From Novipirellula galeiformis (GTDB lineage Bacteria > Planctomycetota > Planctomycetia > Pirellulales > Pirellulaceae), in the NCBI RefSeq assembly GCF_007860095.1, contig NZ_SJPT01000006.1, positions 248,001 through 312,000 on the forward strand: a stretch of 64,000 nucleotides of DNA. The letters are read 5' to 3'. Shown piece after piece: positions 46,149 to 55,194 of the stretch. Position numbers and translations under genes: made by a program. The number at the start of each line of letters is the position of its first letter. Positions within the stretch are counted from its first letter, which is position 1. Below the pieces are notes generated by a model, which was not told where the DNA came from, ran no database searches, and saw only the letters and a list, made by a program, of their open reading frames with translations.

Positions 46149-46250
46149 ATTTGCCGAGAAAAACGATAATAGCGCAACTTCAAACCGAACGCGTCGGATC
46201 AGAAAACGAATCATCGGGCTAGCGACACCCCAGACCTCGAGTCGCAGCGA

Positions 46251-49200
46251 TTATGCCTTCGGGTCAGACAACAAGCGGATCGTTTCGTCCATTTGGGCTG
46301 AGAAATCGGTTGCGGATTTCGACACCGACAAGTCAGCAGCGATTTGTCGATAGCGTGGGTCCGATGGAGCCGCAACCTCGAAGCCCCCGTTGCGATCCCC
46401 ATTCAAAGGTTCCCCGTTCAAAGGTTCCTCATTCAACGTATCGACGATCGCTCGATCGTTCCGCAACGGATCATTCGGACCGACGTCCTTGTCATTTGCA
46501 CCATTGGCAATCTGTGGCATCGGAGTTGGCGAAACCACCTTTTCGCCATCCGCCCCGGTACCTTCTTGCTCTCCATCGCCGACGGTCCCGCCGCCGTTGC
46601 CACTACGATTGATTTCATTCAGGATCAGCAACGCATCCAAGGCCGTCACCAAACCATCCGCATTGACGTCGTAACCCAACGCGGGGTTGCCTGCACCCAC
46701 AGGCCCCGGTGCGTAGACGTTCAAGTAATTAATGATCGCCAACGCGTCCGCGACCGTCACCGAACCTCCATTGTCCACGTCATAGGGGTTTACGTGATTG
46801 TGGAACGGCGTTGCGTTCTCAAGCACGCTTATCACAAAGGTGGACGACAGCGACTGGAATTCGTTGTGTGAATCGATCGCGGTGACGGTCAATTCAATTT
46901 CACTTTGTGTCGCTCGCTTGACCACTTGATCGCCAACCAGTTTCAACACTCCACCCACCACTTGAAAACGCGTGTCATCCACGGTCAAGACAAAGCGATC
47001 GGTCGCGGGTTGACCATCGAGCGTGATATTTCCGACAACCGCTCCCACAGTGAACTCGTCCACCGTGTCACCGACTAACCAAAGCACTTCGGGCTGTTCC
47101 GGCAAATCTAGCACGTTGACCGTGATCGCTTGAGTGAACGGCACCGCGCCGACGACGCCCCATTCCGTAGCGGTGACATTGACCACGATTTGTTGCGTTT
47201 CTTCGTAATTCAAGGAAACGCCATCGGCTAAACGAAGATCCGAACCATCGATCACGAAACGCTCGTCATCCACCGTCAGGATGTGGAACTGATCGGAGTC
47301 TTGATCGACCACAAACAATTCGGTGATCGTATCTCCGGTCGCATTCTCGTACACCGATGCTTCGCTCGGGGTGATGCCAGTGATCGGGTCGTTAGCGTTA
47401 GAAACGGTAACCGCCGAATAGCTGACCAATTCAGTCCCCGTTTCGGAATCCGTGACCGTGATGGTTAACGGAATCATCGGTTCGGTCTCAAAATCAAGTC
47501 CTTCGCCATGGATCCCGCCAACAAACACAATCGCGCCATGGGCGTTCATTTCAAAACGCGGATCATCGATTTTGATCACGTGATTGTTGATCCCGTCGGC
47601 GTCAATCACCTCAATCAATCCGACCGCCTCGCCGAGCGCTAAAATCTCGGGGACCGGATCAAGCTGGATCACCACCGAAGTGGGATCGTCCGCAACCGGA
47701 AGCACCGTGATGCTCAACTCAAAGGGATCCGATTCACTGACGCCATCGTGCAACGTAACGGTCACCGAATCATCGCCATAAAAATCGACATTCGGCGTAT
47801 AGGTCAACGAACCATCCACGCCGACGTGGACAACGCCGTGGACCGCATTTCCCTTTTGCAAGACAACAAATTGATCACCTTGTGCATCCGAGACGCCCGC
47901 CAGAATACCCGGTGCGGCAAGTTTCAACACGTTGTCTTCGGCGGTGGTAAGCGACGGGATTTCCGTGTAGCTCGGCGCGGTGTTGTCCCCTTGGACGCTT
48001 AACGCAAATTGGATCGGACTGGCATCTTGTTGATCGACAATTTTGACTCGATGTGCATCGTCGCGGCGGAGCGAAACTTCGACGATTCCCGTCGTACCGA
48101 GCACGATGACGGCATTGGGTTCGCCTTCGCTGGCAATGGACCGAACTTCGCCGATCGTCGCCAAGTTGACGGCTAATTTAGCGATGTCGGCCCCGTCACG
48201 TAAATCAACCACGCGCAACAACGACTCGACGGGGGAAACCGTCATCAACAAATCGCGTGCCCCATCGAGTGTCACCGGGCCGGTCATTTCAGCGAAAGAA
48301 TGCAACGTCGCAAAATCAGCATTGGCATCCACGACGCTCACGCCTCCATCGCTTTGCCGTAAAACAAGCAGACCGGACTCGTCGTCAAAATCAAGCAGAC
48401 GGCTTACGCCAGCAACCTCGATCGGCTCCGGCGTAATCATCGACGCGGTCTCGTTACTCCACAACGAAAGTTTCAAACCATCCTCACCGGCCCAAGCAAA
48501 AACACTGCGTGGGCCTGTGTCCGAGGCGATCACGGTCGTATCGGCCGGGACCAACGTCGTGGTCGTCACGACAACCACTTCGAGCTCTGGATCCGAAGCA
48601 TCCAACGCAGTCACAAACCCAGGTTCGCTATGGGTGCCAATCAGCACCCCGCGTCCCGCGCCATCCACCGCCACATCCGACCATCGCTGGGGAGTCCCCG
48701 TTCCCGACAAATCGATCGCGTTCGATGTCTTGGCGACCGGATCGACGATCCATGCGGTATCGCCTTCCGCTTCACCGCCAAGCACCAAAAAGGTGCCGTC
48801 GCCGAGCGGTTGCAGTTTCGACAAATTCGTGCCGACCGAGATTGTCTCATTTTCAGCCAACCAAAGATCGCTGACCTCGACTCCAGTTGGCGTCAACACC
48901 AACGCACCGTGCTCGGGAGCGGCAAACAAACCGATCGATTCGGTCATCGCAATCGACGGAGTTTCCACGGTCGCTTGGAAGGGGAAGCGTTGCGTCTGCA
49001 CCTCGGTGCCGTTGAACAAACGAACATGATGGTCCCCATCGCCGAGGCCCTCGAAACGAAACGCCCCAGCCTCATCGGCAACCGCAATCCGTTCGCCTGT
49101 TTCTAAAACCGCATTATTGTTCGCATCGAGATAAACGAGTCGTTGTGGAAGCGACGCTTCACCAGGCTCTTGGCGAAAGGAGTGGTCAAGGTCATCAAAG

Positions 49201-49322
49201 ATCACGCCGGTGATCGCAGCGAGCACGCGACGGTCGCCGAGGTGTTCGACCATGGGACGCCGGCGCACGCCGATTCGCCGGCGTTTTTCCAATTGGATTC
49301 TTGAGGATCGACGTTGGGCCAT
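46251..49322 (-). CDS. Large surface protein with cadherin-like and dockerin type I domains
   Basis: 1023 residues from ATG 49322 (MAQRRSSRIQLEK); an open extension reaches 49367. The N-terminus has the planctomycete motif RRRPMVEHLGDRRVLAAITG, similar to the DUF11 protein at 22 kb. Then a SdrD-like module (residues ~37-110, LDANNNAVLETGERI), a beta-propeller-like region (~120-420), Ig/cadherin-like repeats (~440-840, with YTPNVDFYGDDSVTVTLHDG and tandem DD.RF.(M/V) patterns), and a dockerin type I pair (NPYDVDNGGSVTVADALAII; YDVNADGLVTALDALLIL) with Ca-binding Asp/Asn. The tail has GEPLNGEPLNGD repeats and a polar end. Dockerins in planctomycetes probably serve in surface assembly rather than cellulosomes. 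Confidence 0.87.
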   Translation of the reverse strand: MAQRRSSRIQLEKRRRIGVRRRPMVEHLGDRRVLAAITGVIFDDLDHSFRQEPGEASLPQRLVYLDANNNAVLETGERIAVADEAGAFRFEGLGDGDHHVRLFNGTEVQTQRFPFQATVETPSIAMTESIGLFAAPEHGALVLTPTGVEVSDLWLAENETISVGTNLSKLQPLGDGTFLVLGGEAEGDTAWIVDPVAKTSNAIDLSGTGTPQRWSDVAVDGAGRGVLIGTHSEPGFVTALDASDPELEVVVVTTTTLVPADTTVIASDTGPRSVFAWAGEDGLKLSLWSNETASMITPEPIEVAGVSRLLDFDDESGLLVLRQSDGGVSVVDANADFATLHSFAEMTGPVTLDGARDLLMTVSPVESLLRVVDLRDGADIAKLAVNLATIGEVRSIASEGEPNAVIVLGTTGIVEVSLRRDDAHRVKIVDQQDASPIQFALSVQGDNTAPSYTEIPSLTTAEDNVLKLAAPGILAGVSDAQGDQFVVLQKGNAVHGVVHVGVDGSLTYTPNVDFYGDDSVTVTLHDGVSESDPFELSITVLPVADDPTSVVIQLDPVPEILALGEAVGLIEVIDADGINNHVIKIDDPRFEMNAHGAIVFVGGIHGEGLDFETEPMIPLTITVTDSETGTELVSYSAVTVSNANDPITGITPSEASVYENATGDTITELFVVDQDSDQFHILTVDDERFVIDGSDLRLADGVSLNYEETQQIVVNVTATEWGVVGAVPFTQAITVNVLDLPEQPEVLWLVGDTVDEFTVGAVVGNITLDGQPATDRFVLTVDDTRFQVVGGVLKLVGDQVVKRATQSEIELTVTAIDSHNEFQSLSSTFVISVLENATPFHNHVNPYDVDNGGSVTVADALAIINYLNVYAPGPVGAGNPALGYDVNADGLVTALDALLILNEINRSGNGGGTVGDGEQEGTGADGEKVVSPTPMPQIANGANDKDVGPNDPLRNDRAIVDTLNEEPLNGEPLNGDRNGGFEVAAPSDPRYRQIAADLSVSKSATDFSAQMDETIRLLSDPKA

Positions 49323-49730
49323 CTTGATGATTCTCTTTGCAAACAGACCGCGACCTTCAATCCCCACAACCCTTTTTCGAACACAATCAACAAAAAGGGG
49401 GGATACAAACAGTCACTTGGAAGCTTTGGGGGAGAAAAAGTTCCCCATTAACCGCCATCCTGGGGAGAACGGAGGATAAAAGTGGAGGACGAATTCAAAG
49501 TGACGACACAGGAGGTCACCACGCAGCAATTTAGAGTGTTTATCATAAGCAGTGGACTGATGTTTTGTGCGATAATCAGCTTGAAAAAACAGGCGAATAG
49601 GTAACCTACGCCGAATTGAGAACGCGTCAGCCGAGGGCAAACCCGCGGCGAATGGCTCAAAATCCTGTCGACAATTTTAAAATTCCCGATCTAGCTTCTC
49701 CAAACCCGCTCCTATCAGCGGGAGGCTTTT
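49323..49730. other. Divergent intergenic region
   Basis: About 400 bp between the dockerin gene and the next plus-strand gene. I see no repeat, RNA or gene in it; the minus-strand frame at 49448-49660 lacks a family and a start signal. Confidence 0.4.
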
Positions 49731-51335
49731 ATGTTGAATCTCCTCCCTAAAAACCGTTTTCTGGTCCCCTTCGCCGTGCTGATGCTCGTCACGTTCGGCT
49801 CGATTTCGCCGCTTTATTCACAAAGCATCGAGGACGAAATGATGATGGACCAACGCATGGGCAATGGTCACGGGATGCCCCCCCAAGCTGCCTCGGGGCC
49901 CGCCGCGATTTTTTCATCGATGAATCTAGCTCCGCTGATGATGCCATCGATTCCAGCGATGGAGGACAAGCGTCCTCCGCTGAAAAAACAGTGCGACGAC
50001 GCGTTCTTGGAGGGGCGAACTGCCACCGCGTTAGAGTTGTTTTTTGGCCATCTGGTGATCGAGCCCGACAAAGCGAAAACGCTACTTGAAGGCGTCAAAT
50101 ACAGTGCGCTGTTGAAACGCCCTGTCTGGCAAGTTCGCTGGGGTGTTTCGCTGTTCGTACGTGGCGACGAAGGGGGCGATAAAGGAGCGATTACGGACAG
50201 TTCTGCCGAAGGCGGAAACCGGTCCGGTAGGAATGGGAACCGTGGTGAGTTTGCGCCCGGCGAGAGCGGGCCCGGCGAATTTGGACCAGCTGAATTTGGG
50301 GCCGACGCAATGGGCGGCGCCGGATTGCCAGGCGAACAACCCCGCGCTGCAGCCGATGCGGTCGTGGACCAAAACGCGGAGATGGAAATGCAGGATGCCC
50401 TCGGTTTGGTCGCCGAGCTGACCGCCGAACAATTCACGCAACGGTTTTCACGAGGTGACTTTGGGATCGCGCTCTCGGCGATCATTCCAGCGGAGCCAGA
50501 AATCGATGTCGCCGCAGCCGATTCCTCAAAACGGAACCGCCGTGACATGCGTGATGCGATGGGAGGTCAAGAGGCTGCCGGGATGCCGGATATCAGGGAA
50601 CGCGAACGTATGATTCGCGAACAAATGGAAGCCGGTGGCATGCCCCCAGAAGCAATGATGATGGAAGCCGCTGGCGCCGCGTCTCAAATGGGCATCAACA
50701 AGGGTAACACCGTGGACGCCGTGGAGCCACTTGATGAGGCGCCGGTCATCGCCCCTGAACTTGAACCGTTTCCGATGTGGAAGCCGGGCATCGTTTATCT
50801 CGGCTTAGCCCCCTCGACCGAAACGATCAAACGGGCTCAGAAGCACGACATCGACTTCCTCTTGCATTTTGATGTAGTCTTGAAGCCAGGGCGTGACGAA
50901 ACCATCCAGAACGTCTCGCGATGCCGTTTGATCAAAGTCTCTGATGGCAAAACACTCGGGCTTTCCAAACCCGCCGACAGCAATGAGGTGCAGCGTACCG
51001 AAGCGGTTCCCCGAGATTATGTCAGTGAACAAATCTCAAATCTGTTCGCCATCATTGATCGACAATTGGCATTGACGGACATGCCAAAGTTGTCCCCTGA
51101 GATTGCGAAACGCCGAGTGGCATCGATGTTCTCAGGCTCAAGAGCGGATCGCATGAAGGCGCTCGCTGAAATTCGACTCTACCAAGCTCAACAACTGATC
51201 AGTGACGAGGAAGCGGAAAAGGCTTTCTACATCGTGGGAGGCGGCGAGGCAATGAAACTGATGTATGGCACCCAAGAGGACAAAATCGCGACAGTTCACC
51301 AATGGGTGACCGAGGCGCTGACGCTTGAAGAATGA
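49731..51335 (+). CDS. Secreted protein of unknown function
   Basis: A 534-residue protein with signal peptide (residues 1-31, FLVPFAVLMLVTFGSISPLYSQ). Met-rich stretches occur (EDEMMMDQRMGNGHGMPP; GGMPPEAMMMEAAG). Residues ~150-225 are Gly/Glu/Pro-rich low-complexity with repeated G(E/P)(F/S)GP units. The C-terminal third (~345-534) looks globular: FPMWKPGIVYLGLAPSTETI, then FLLHFDVVLKPGRDETIQNV and helices from ~430 on. I do not recognise a family. It is alone on its strand; the next gene is opposite. Confidence 0.75.
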   Translation: MLNLLPKNRFLVPFAVLMLVTFGSISPLYSQSIEDEMMMDQRMGNGHGMPPQAASGPAAIFSSMNLAPLMMPSIPAMEDKRPPLKKQCDDAFLEGRTATALELFFGHLVIEPDKAKTLLEGVKYSALLKRPVWQVRWGVSLFVRGDEGGDKGAITDSSAEGGNRSGRNGNRGEFAPGESGPGEFGPAEFGADAMGGAGLPGEQPRAAADAVVDQNAEMEMQDALGLVAELTAEQFTQRFSRGDFGIALSAIIPAEPEIDVAAADSSKRNRRDMRDAMGGQEAAGMPDIRERERMIREQMEAGGMPPEAMMMEAAGAASQMGINKGNTVDAVEPLDEAPVIAPELEPFPMWKPGIVYLGLAPSTETIKRAQKHDIDFLLHFDVVLKPGRDETIQNVSRCRLIKVSDGKTLGLSKPADSNEVQRTEAVPRDYVSEQISNLFAIIDRQLALTDMPKLSPEIAKRRVASMFSGSRADRMKALAEIRLYQAQQLISDEEAEKAFYIVGGGEAMKLMYGTQEDKIATVHQWVTEALTLEE

Positions 51336-51456
51336 TCCGCAAATAAGCCGGCTCAACACTTCGCTAGGAATGACTTGGTGCAATCCACGTTAGCCGAAGC
51401 GTGTTAGCCTGCGGAAAGTGCTAAGCCCTGCGGCGGATGTTGCGAAAAGGGCCCTT

Positions 51457-51506
51457 CCGCCGCACGGTTTGCGTGACGGTTTCACGTCAAGCAAACCGTG
51501 CGGCGG
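51457..51506. repeat. Long inverted repeat (21 bp arms, one mismatch)
   Basis: Left arm 51457-51477 begins CCGCCGCACGGTTTGC; right arm 51486-51506 ends GCAAACCGTGCGGCGG. The loop is 8 nt (GGTTTCAC). 20 of 21 positions pair. GCGGCGGA also appears outside at 51431. It lies between the convergent ends of the genes at 51335 and 51611. No T-run, so more likely a repeat element than a plain terminator. Confidence 0.85.
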
Positions 51507-51610
51507 AGGTAGGAAGGAATCACTCGCTACGATTTCCGCGATCCCTCGCGTTCGCAGCTCCCATGTGCGGCGTCGACAATCTGTCTGGGGCTTCAAACCC
51601 GTCGACAAAA

Positions 51611-51850
51611 TCACATTGCCACCGGCATCAGCACGTCAGCCGCTGCCGTGAGACGAACGTTTTTGCAGCGTGACAATTGGAATTGTCGAGGTGCTTCGCG
51701 GCACAGGCACAAGCCCAAGAATCGATAGCTGCCCATGAACCGAATCGGGCTCACGATTCGGTGCGTTTGGTTGCCCTCGGCATCGACGTAATCCATTTCG
51801 ATGACGTAGTTGTCGCAGTCGTGCATTGCGCGTCGAAGAATCGTATTCAT
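51611..51850 (-). CDS. Small stand-alone WYL-like domain protein
   Basis: 79 residues from the ATG at 51850 (MNTILRRAMHDCDNYVIEM). GAGG about 6 nt before that ATG supports it; the frame is open up to 51904. The sequence follows the WYL pattern: an initial helix, VIEMDYVDAEGNQTHRIVSPIRF, then YRFLGLCLCREAPRQFQLSRC. WYL domains sense ligands or nucleic acid in transcription factors, normally behind an HTH; here no HTH is present. It could be a ligand-binding or regulatory partner, or a shortened regulator. No neighbour gives a hint. Confidence 0.65.
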   Translation of the reverse strand: MNTILRRAMHDCDNYVIEMDYVDAEGNQTHRIVSPIRFMGSYRFLGLCLCREAPRQFQLSRCKNVRLTAAADVLMPVAM

Positions 51851-52032
51851 AGGAACCTCGAAAGATGCGTGGAAGTGGTGTGGATGACTACACGTACTAT
51901 TCACGATGCCTGTGACACGTCAGGTCACGCCCTGAAAAAAATTTTCCTGGTTCTGCGAAACCCAATGAAAAGCAGCCTTTTTGCGGGGACAAAGGGCGTG
52001 AAGAGGTCCAGCTTTGAAGCTTGTTCGAGATG

Positions 52033-52083
52033 AGCCCCCGTTAGAATGAGGGGGCTAGGCGTTTTGATCGCGGGAGCGATCAA
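52033..52083 (-). terminator. Two adjacent hairpins after the CaCA antiporter gene
   Basis: AGCCCCC (52033-52039) pairs with GGGGGCT (52050-52056). A second perfect hairpin, TTGATCGC-GGGA-GCGATCAA, lies at 52064-52083. Both follow the stop of the minus-strand gene ending at 52093. Neither has a U-tract, so terminator function is uncertain. Confidence 0.4.
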
Positions 52084-52092
52084 CGACATTGC

Positions 52093-53421
52093 TTATCCGA
52101 TCGCTGGCAACCACTGCAGCAGCGATTGCAACCACTCGGACCATTCGAGTGCCCACGTCATTTCTTGGCTGCGAGCGACGATATAGAAAACGAACAACAC
52201 ATAGATTCCCAATAAGATGAACGCTTTGCCACGTCGCATCTCCACGTACTGGGTTCCCGCCTCGGTGACGCCACGTTTGCCCAGATAATAGACAAAGAAC
52301 CCCACGATCGTCAGCACCAGCAACAACAACCGCAATTCACCACTTTGCGACACAATCTCCGGTGACATTTCGATCGGGCCATTCAGTGCCGTGAACAAAA
52401 ACAAGGGGAACCCAAGGGCGAAGCAAATGTCAAAAATATTGCTCCCCAGCGCGTTGGCGACCGCGTCATCGTAGTCGCCATCCCTGGCGTCGCGAATCGA
52501 CATCACCGTGTCGGGAACGCTCGTGGCCATCGATGCAAAGATCACCGCGACAAACATCGCGGGCATCCCGATCCCTTGCAATTCGTATCCGAAGAGCGTG
52601 TAAGCAGGGTGCTCGACACTGCCCGTCCCGAGCCATTCGCAAGCCTTCACCAACAACCAACACGCCCCGCCGATCACCGTCGTCGACGTGAGCAACAGCG
52701 GCCAACCATTCCAAGTTTCTTCGTCGATTTGTTGACGATGTTTTTCGCGAACAAAAACACGTTCCATGTCCATCAACGGCCCCAGCGACAGCCAATAAAA
52801 CAGTTGGCTGAAGATGCCTCGTTCGGTCGCCGCTGCGTCGTCCGCGTCTTCAAGGTCCTCGCCCTGAGGTGCGTCATCGGATGCCGCGGAACGCTTCATC
52901 GACAGCAGCATGAAGGCCAGATAGGTTCCGTACAGCCCCATCAAGATCACCCCTTGCCACCAATGCAATTGCGAACCGTTGATCAACAAAATCAAGATGA
53001 TTTCGCAAAAGATCAGCGACAAACCATCACGCAATAAGACTTTGGTGGACACGTTTACCGAGGTCACGCGTACGCCCAGGATGACCGCGCCGACGACCGA
53101 CAAAATGCACGCGGCGGGGATGATCATGCCGTTGAACAGTGCACTGCCCGCGGTCGTCCCAATGCCCACCGAAAAACCGTCTCGATCCGACAACACAAAC
53201 AACGCGATCAACGTCGTGAACAGCTCCGGGACGCTACTGGAGATGGCATTGATCGTCCCTCCGCGAACCCCTTCGGACAAATTGCGACCGATGTACTCCG
53301 ACGCAATTTCAAAACTGTCACACGCTCGCCAAATCAACAGGCAAGTAAAGAAAATCAAAACCAGTGGAATCAAAATTCCCATCAAATACTCTTGTGCGAA
53401 GACAAAGTTCAAGCGGATCAC
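52093..53421 (-). CDS. Sodium/calcium exchanger-family (CaCA) membrane protein
   Basis: A 442-residue integral membrane protein with about ten segments in two halves. The alpha-1 repeat reads GGTINAISSSVPELFTTLIA. The alpha-2 repeat reads MATSVPDTVMSIRDARDGDY, followed by ANALGSNIFDICFALGFPLF. The Pro-Glu/Asp pairs and GSNIFD are characteristic of YrbG/CaCA antiporters exchanging Ca2+ or K+ for Na+/H+. A central polar loop (residues ~180-200, acidic, DDAPQGEDLEDADDAA) separates the halves. No regulatory domain is fused. It stands alone. Confidence 0.88.
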   Translation of the reverse strand: MIRLNFVFAQEYLMGILIPLVLIFFTCLLIWRACDSFEIASEYIGRNLSEGVRGGTINAISSSVPELFTTLIALFVLSDRDGFSVGIGTTAGSALFNGMIIPAACILSVVGAVILGVRVTSVNVSTKVLLRDGLSLIFCEIILILLINGSQLHWWQGVILMGLYGTYLAFMLLSMKRSAASDDAPQGEDLEDADDAAATERGIFSQLFYWLSLGPLMDMERVFVREKHRQQIDEETWNGWPLLLTSTTVIGGACWLLVKACEWLGTGSVEHPAYTLFGYELQGIGMPAMFVAVIFASMATSVPDTVMSIRDARDGDYDDAVANALGSNIFDICFALGFPLFLFTALNGPIEMSPEIVSQSGELRLLLLVLTIVGFFVYYLGKRGVTEAGTQYVEMRRGKAFILLGIYVLFVFYIVARSQEMTWALEWSEWLQSLLQWLPAIG

Positions 53422-53468
53422 GGCGTGTCAGTTTTGAAGCGGCGCCATTGCATTTTCATCTAGCAAAT

Positions 53469-53536
53469 CATAACCCGACGCGTCAGCGAGGGACCGAATC
53501 AATATCGATATTCCCTCGCTGACGCGCCGGGTTATG
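53469..53536. repeat. Dispersed palindromic repeat, near-perfect copy
   Basis: Arms 53469-53493 and 53512-53536, 25 bp each with one mismatch: CATAACCCGACGCGTCAGCG and the reverse, CGCTGACGCGCCGGGTTATG. An 18-nt loop contains AATATCGATATT, itself palindromic. The tail ACGCAACTTCAAT follows. It lies between the CaCA gene start and the 3' end of the beta-lactamase pseudogene. Confidence 0.9.
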
Positions 53537-53623
53537 AATACACGCAACTTCAATATGCGGGGCCGAGGCAATGTGATAAGGCTTGATCCGGTGCCCCGCA
53601 ATCGGTCTCGCAAATATCGCAAC

Positions 53624-54714
53624 CTAGTTTTGCTGCAACATCCCCATCAGCTCGAATGCCAGTGCATCGACGGCGTTGGTTGCGGTGTTGGCCAACAGGA
53701 CCACGGCCGATTGAGTTTCGCGATCGATCAGGATGATGCTGTGATATCCCCCCGTTTGACCGTTGTGAATGCGAGTGGAACCGTCGCCCTGCAAATGCCA
53801 CCCCAATCCCATCGAGGGCTCCCCGTTGGCGCCGACATAGTGTTTCTGCCACGCCAATTCGATCGCGGCGCCAACCTCGTTCTCCGGCACCGGCAAATGC
53901 ATTTTTGCAAATCGCATCATGTCCGCAATCGAGCTGTGGATACCTCCGGCACCAGGCATATCGGCAAAACTCCAATTCGCAGTCGCGTTTTTCTCCGCAT
54001 CATAGGGCGTCGCTAAACGCGTTTTCTGAGCCGAGCTCAACACGACGTCTGTGTCGTGCATCCCCAGCGGCTTCGTTAAACGCTGGTCCAACCCTTCGTC
54101 GTAACTCATCCCGACCTGGCGTCCGATCAAATGTCCGAGCACCCCGAAGGCAAGATTGGAATACTCGTATTACGTCCCTGGAGCACGCCGGAGCAAATGC
54201 GAATCCAGAAACCATAGGCCAGCGTCGAAGTGTAGTCGGCGTAGGGATTGTCCGTAGAAAGACTCGGCATGTTGTCGCCCAATCGTGGCAGCCCCGATCG
54301 ATGCGTGGCAAGATCGAGCACCGTCATGGGGCGGTCTTGCCAATCCTGCATCGTTACGCCCGTGGGCAACAACTCGTTGACCTCATGGTCCAAACGGATT
54401 TCACCTCGATTGACCGCGTCGGCCAACAAGATCCCGGTAAACACTTTTGAAATCGAGCCGATCTCGTATAGCGTGTCATCATCGGGAGACGGCCCAATTT
54501 CGCTGGTGCGTCCTAAATGAACCGTCGCCGAATCGTCGGCGTGGATCACCGCGATCGACACCCCCACGATCGCCTCGGATTCGAGATAGGGACGAGCGAG
54601 CTCCTGCAGACGTTCATTTAGCGGTTCGGCGGAGGTGGCTGCCAACGAGCTGCAAACGAAAACGACCGCGGCAATAACGAGGCGACCCTATATTAAAAAA
54701 AAGAGGCGAGGCAT
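53624..54714 (-). pseudogene. Broken serine beta-lactamase-like / class C hydrolase gene
   Basis: Two frames join into one beta-lactamase-fold protein. The 5' part (54127-54645) has the SxxK nucleophile motif (YEIGSISKVFTG); the 3' part (53624-54142) has HNGQTGGYHS, the KTG/HxG-equivalent. Between them the frame shifts around codons for AYGF/LDSHLL (near 54210). The correct frame then meets a TAA within GT*YEYSNLAFG, the YxN motif. At the 5' end a leader (MPRLFFLI*GRLVIAAVV) is cut by TAG after a run of eight T. Three independent lesions make it a pseudogene rather than a single sequencing error. Relatives are DD-peptidase/esterase/AmpC-like. Repeat copies flank it on both sides. Confidence 0.82.
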
Positions 54715-54800
54715 GGGCTTTCAATCGTTCAAGAGGGGCAACACGAGTGCATTCTAAGCACATAGGCAGGCCTCTTTCCGTAAAATTAGCCGCATGCCGT

Positions 54801-54956
54801 TAGCCCGGATATTTCATCCGACCGAGCGAAAATGTCCTAACCGTTTGCTCAACAACGTGTTACGCATTTCGAATAATGTACGCAAACAAAATCGTAACCC
54901 GAAGCGTAAGCGAGGGACTTTGCGAAGGGTCCCTCGCTTACGCTTCGGGTTATGAA
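54801..54956. repeat. Composite dispersed repeat with perfect 23 bp palindrome
   Basis: Begins TAGCCCGGATATTTCATCCG, includes AAAATGTCCTAACCGTTTGC, then a perfect 23 bp inverted repeat: arms 54895-54917 (starting TAACCCGAAGCGTAAGCGAG) and 54930-54952, loop 12 nt. Matches the copy at 38.8-39.0 kb across the unpaired 5' part too. It lies upstream of the beta-lactamase pseudogene. Confidence 0.9.
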
Positions 54957-55053
54957 ATATCTGAGCTAACGCCCTTCGGCTGAGGTGGATTACTCCGAAT
55001 CATTTCGGCTTAGGTGTTCTTATGCTTTCTCAGGATTAAAATTAAGGTTCAAT

Positions 55054-55122
55054 CGTAGTGGACGAGGCGACGAGTCCTTCTAGTTGGCCGTGTGAGCAGG
55101 ACTCGTCGCCTCGTCCACTACG
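55054..55122. repeat. Perfect 24 bp inverted repeat
   Basis: Arms 55054-55077 (CGTAGTGGACGAGGCGACGA...) and 55099-55122 are exact reverse complements; the loop is 21 nt. It is a different sequence from the main palindrome family. It lies about 70 bp past the stop of the minus-strand gene ending at 55195, so it may fold at the end of that transcript. Confidence 0.95.
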
Positions 55123-55194
55123 CAAGAACCAAAGACTGACAAAGCACTTGGTATCGATGAGTGGCGACAAGTCTCGCCCGAGCTGGATTGCAAA

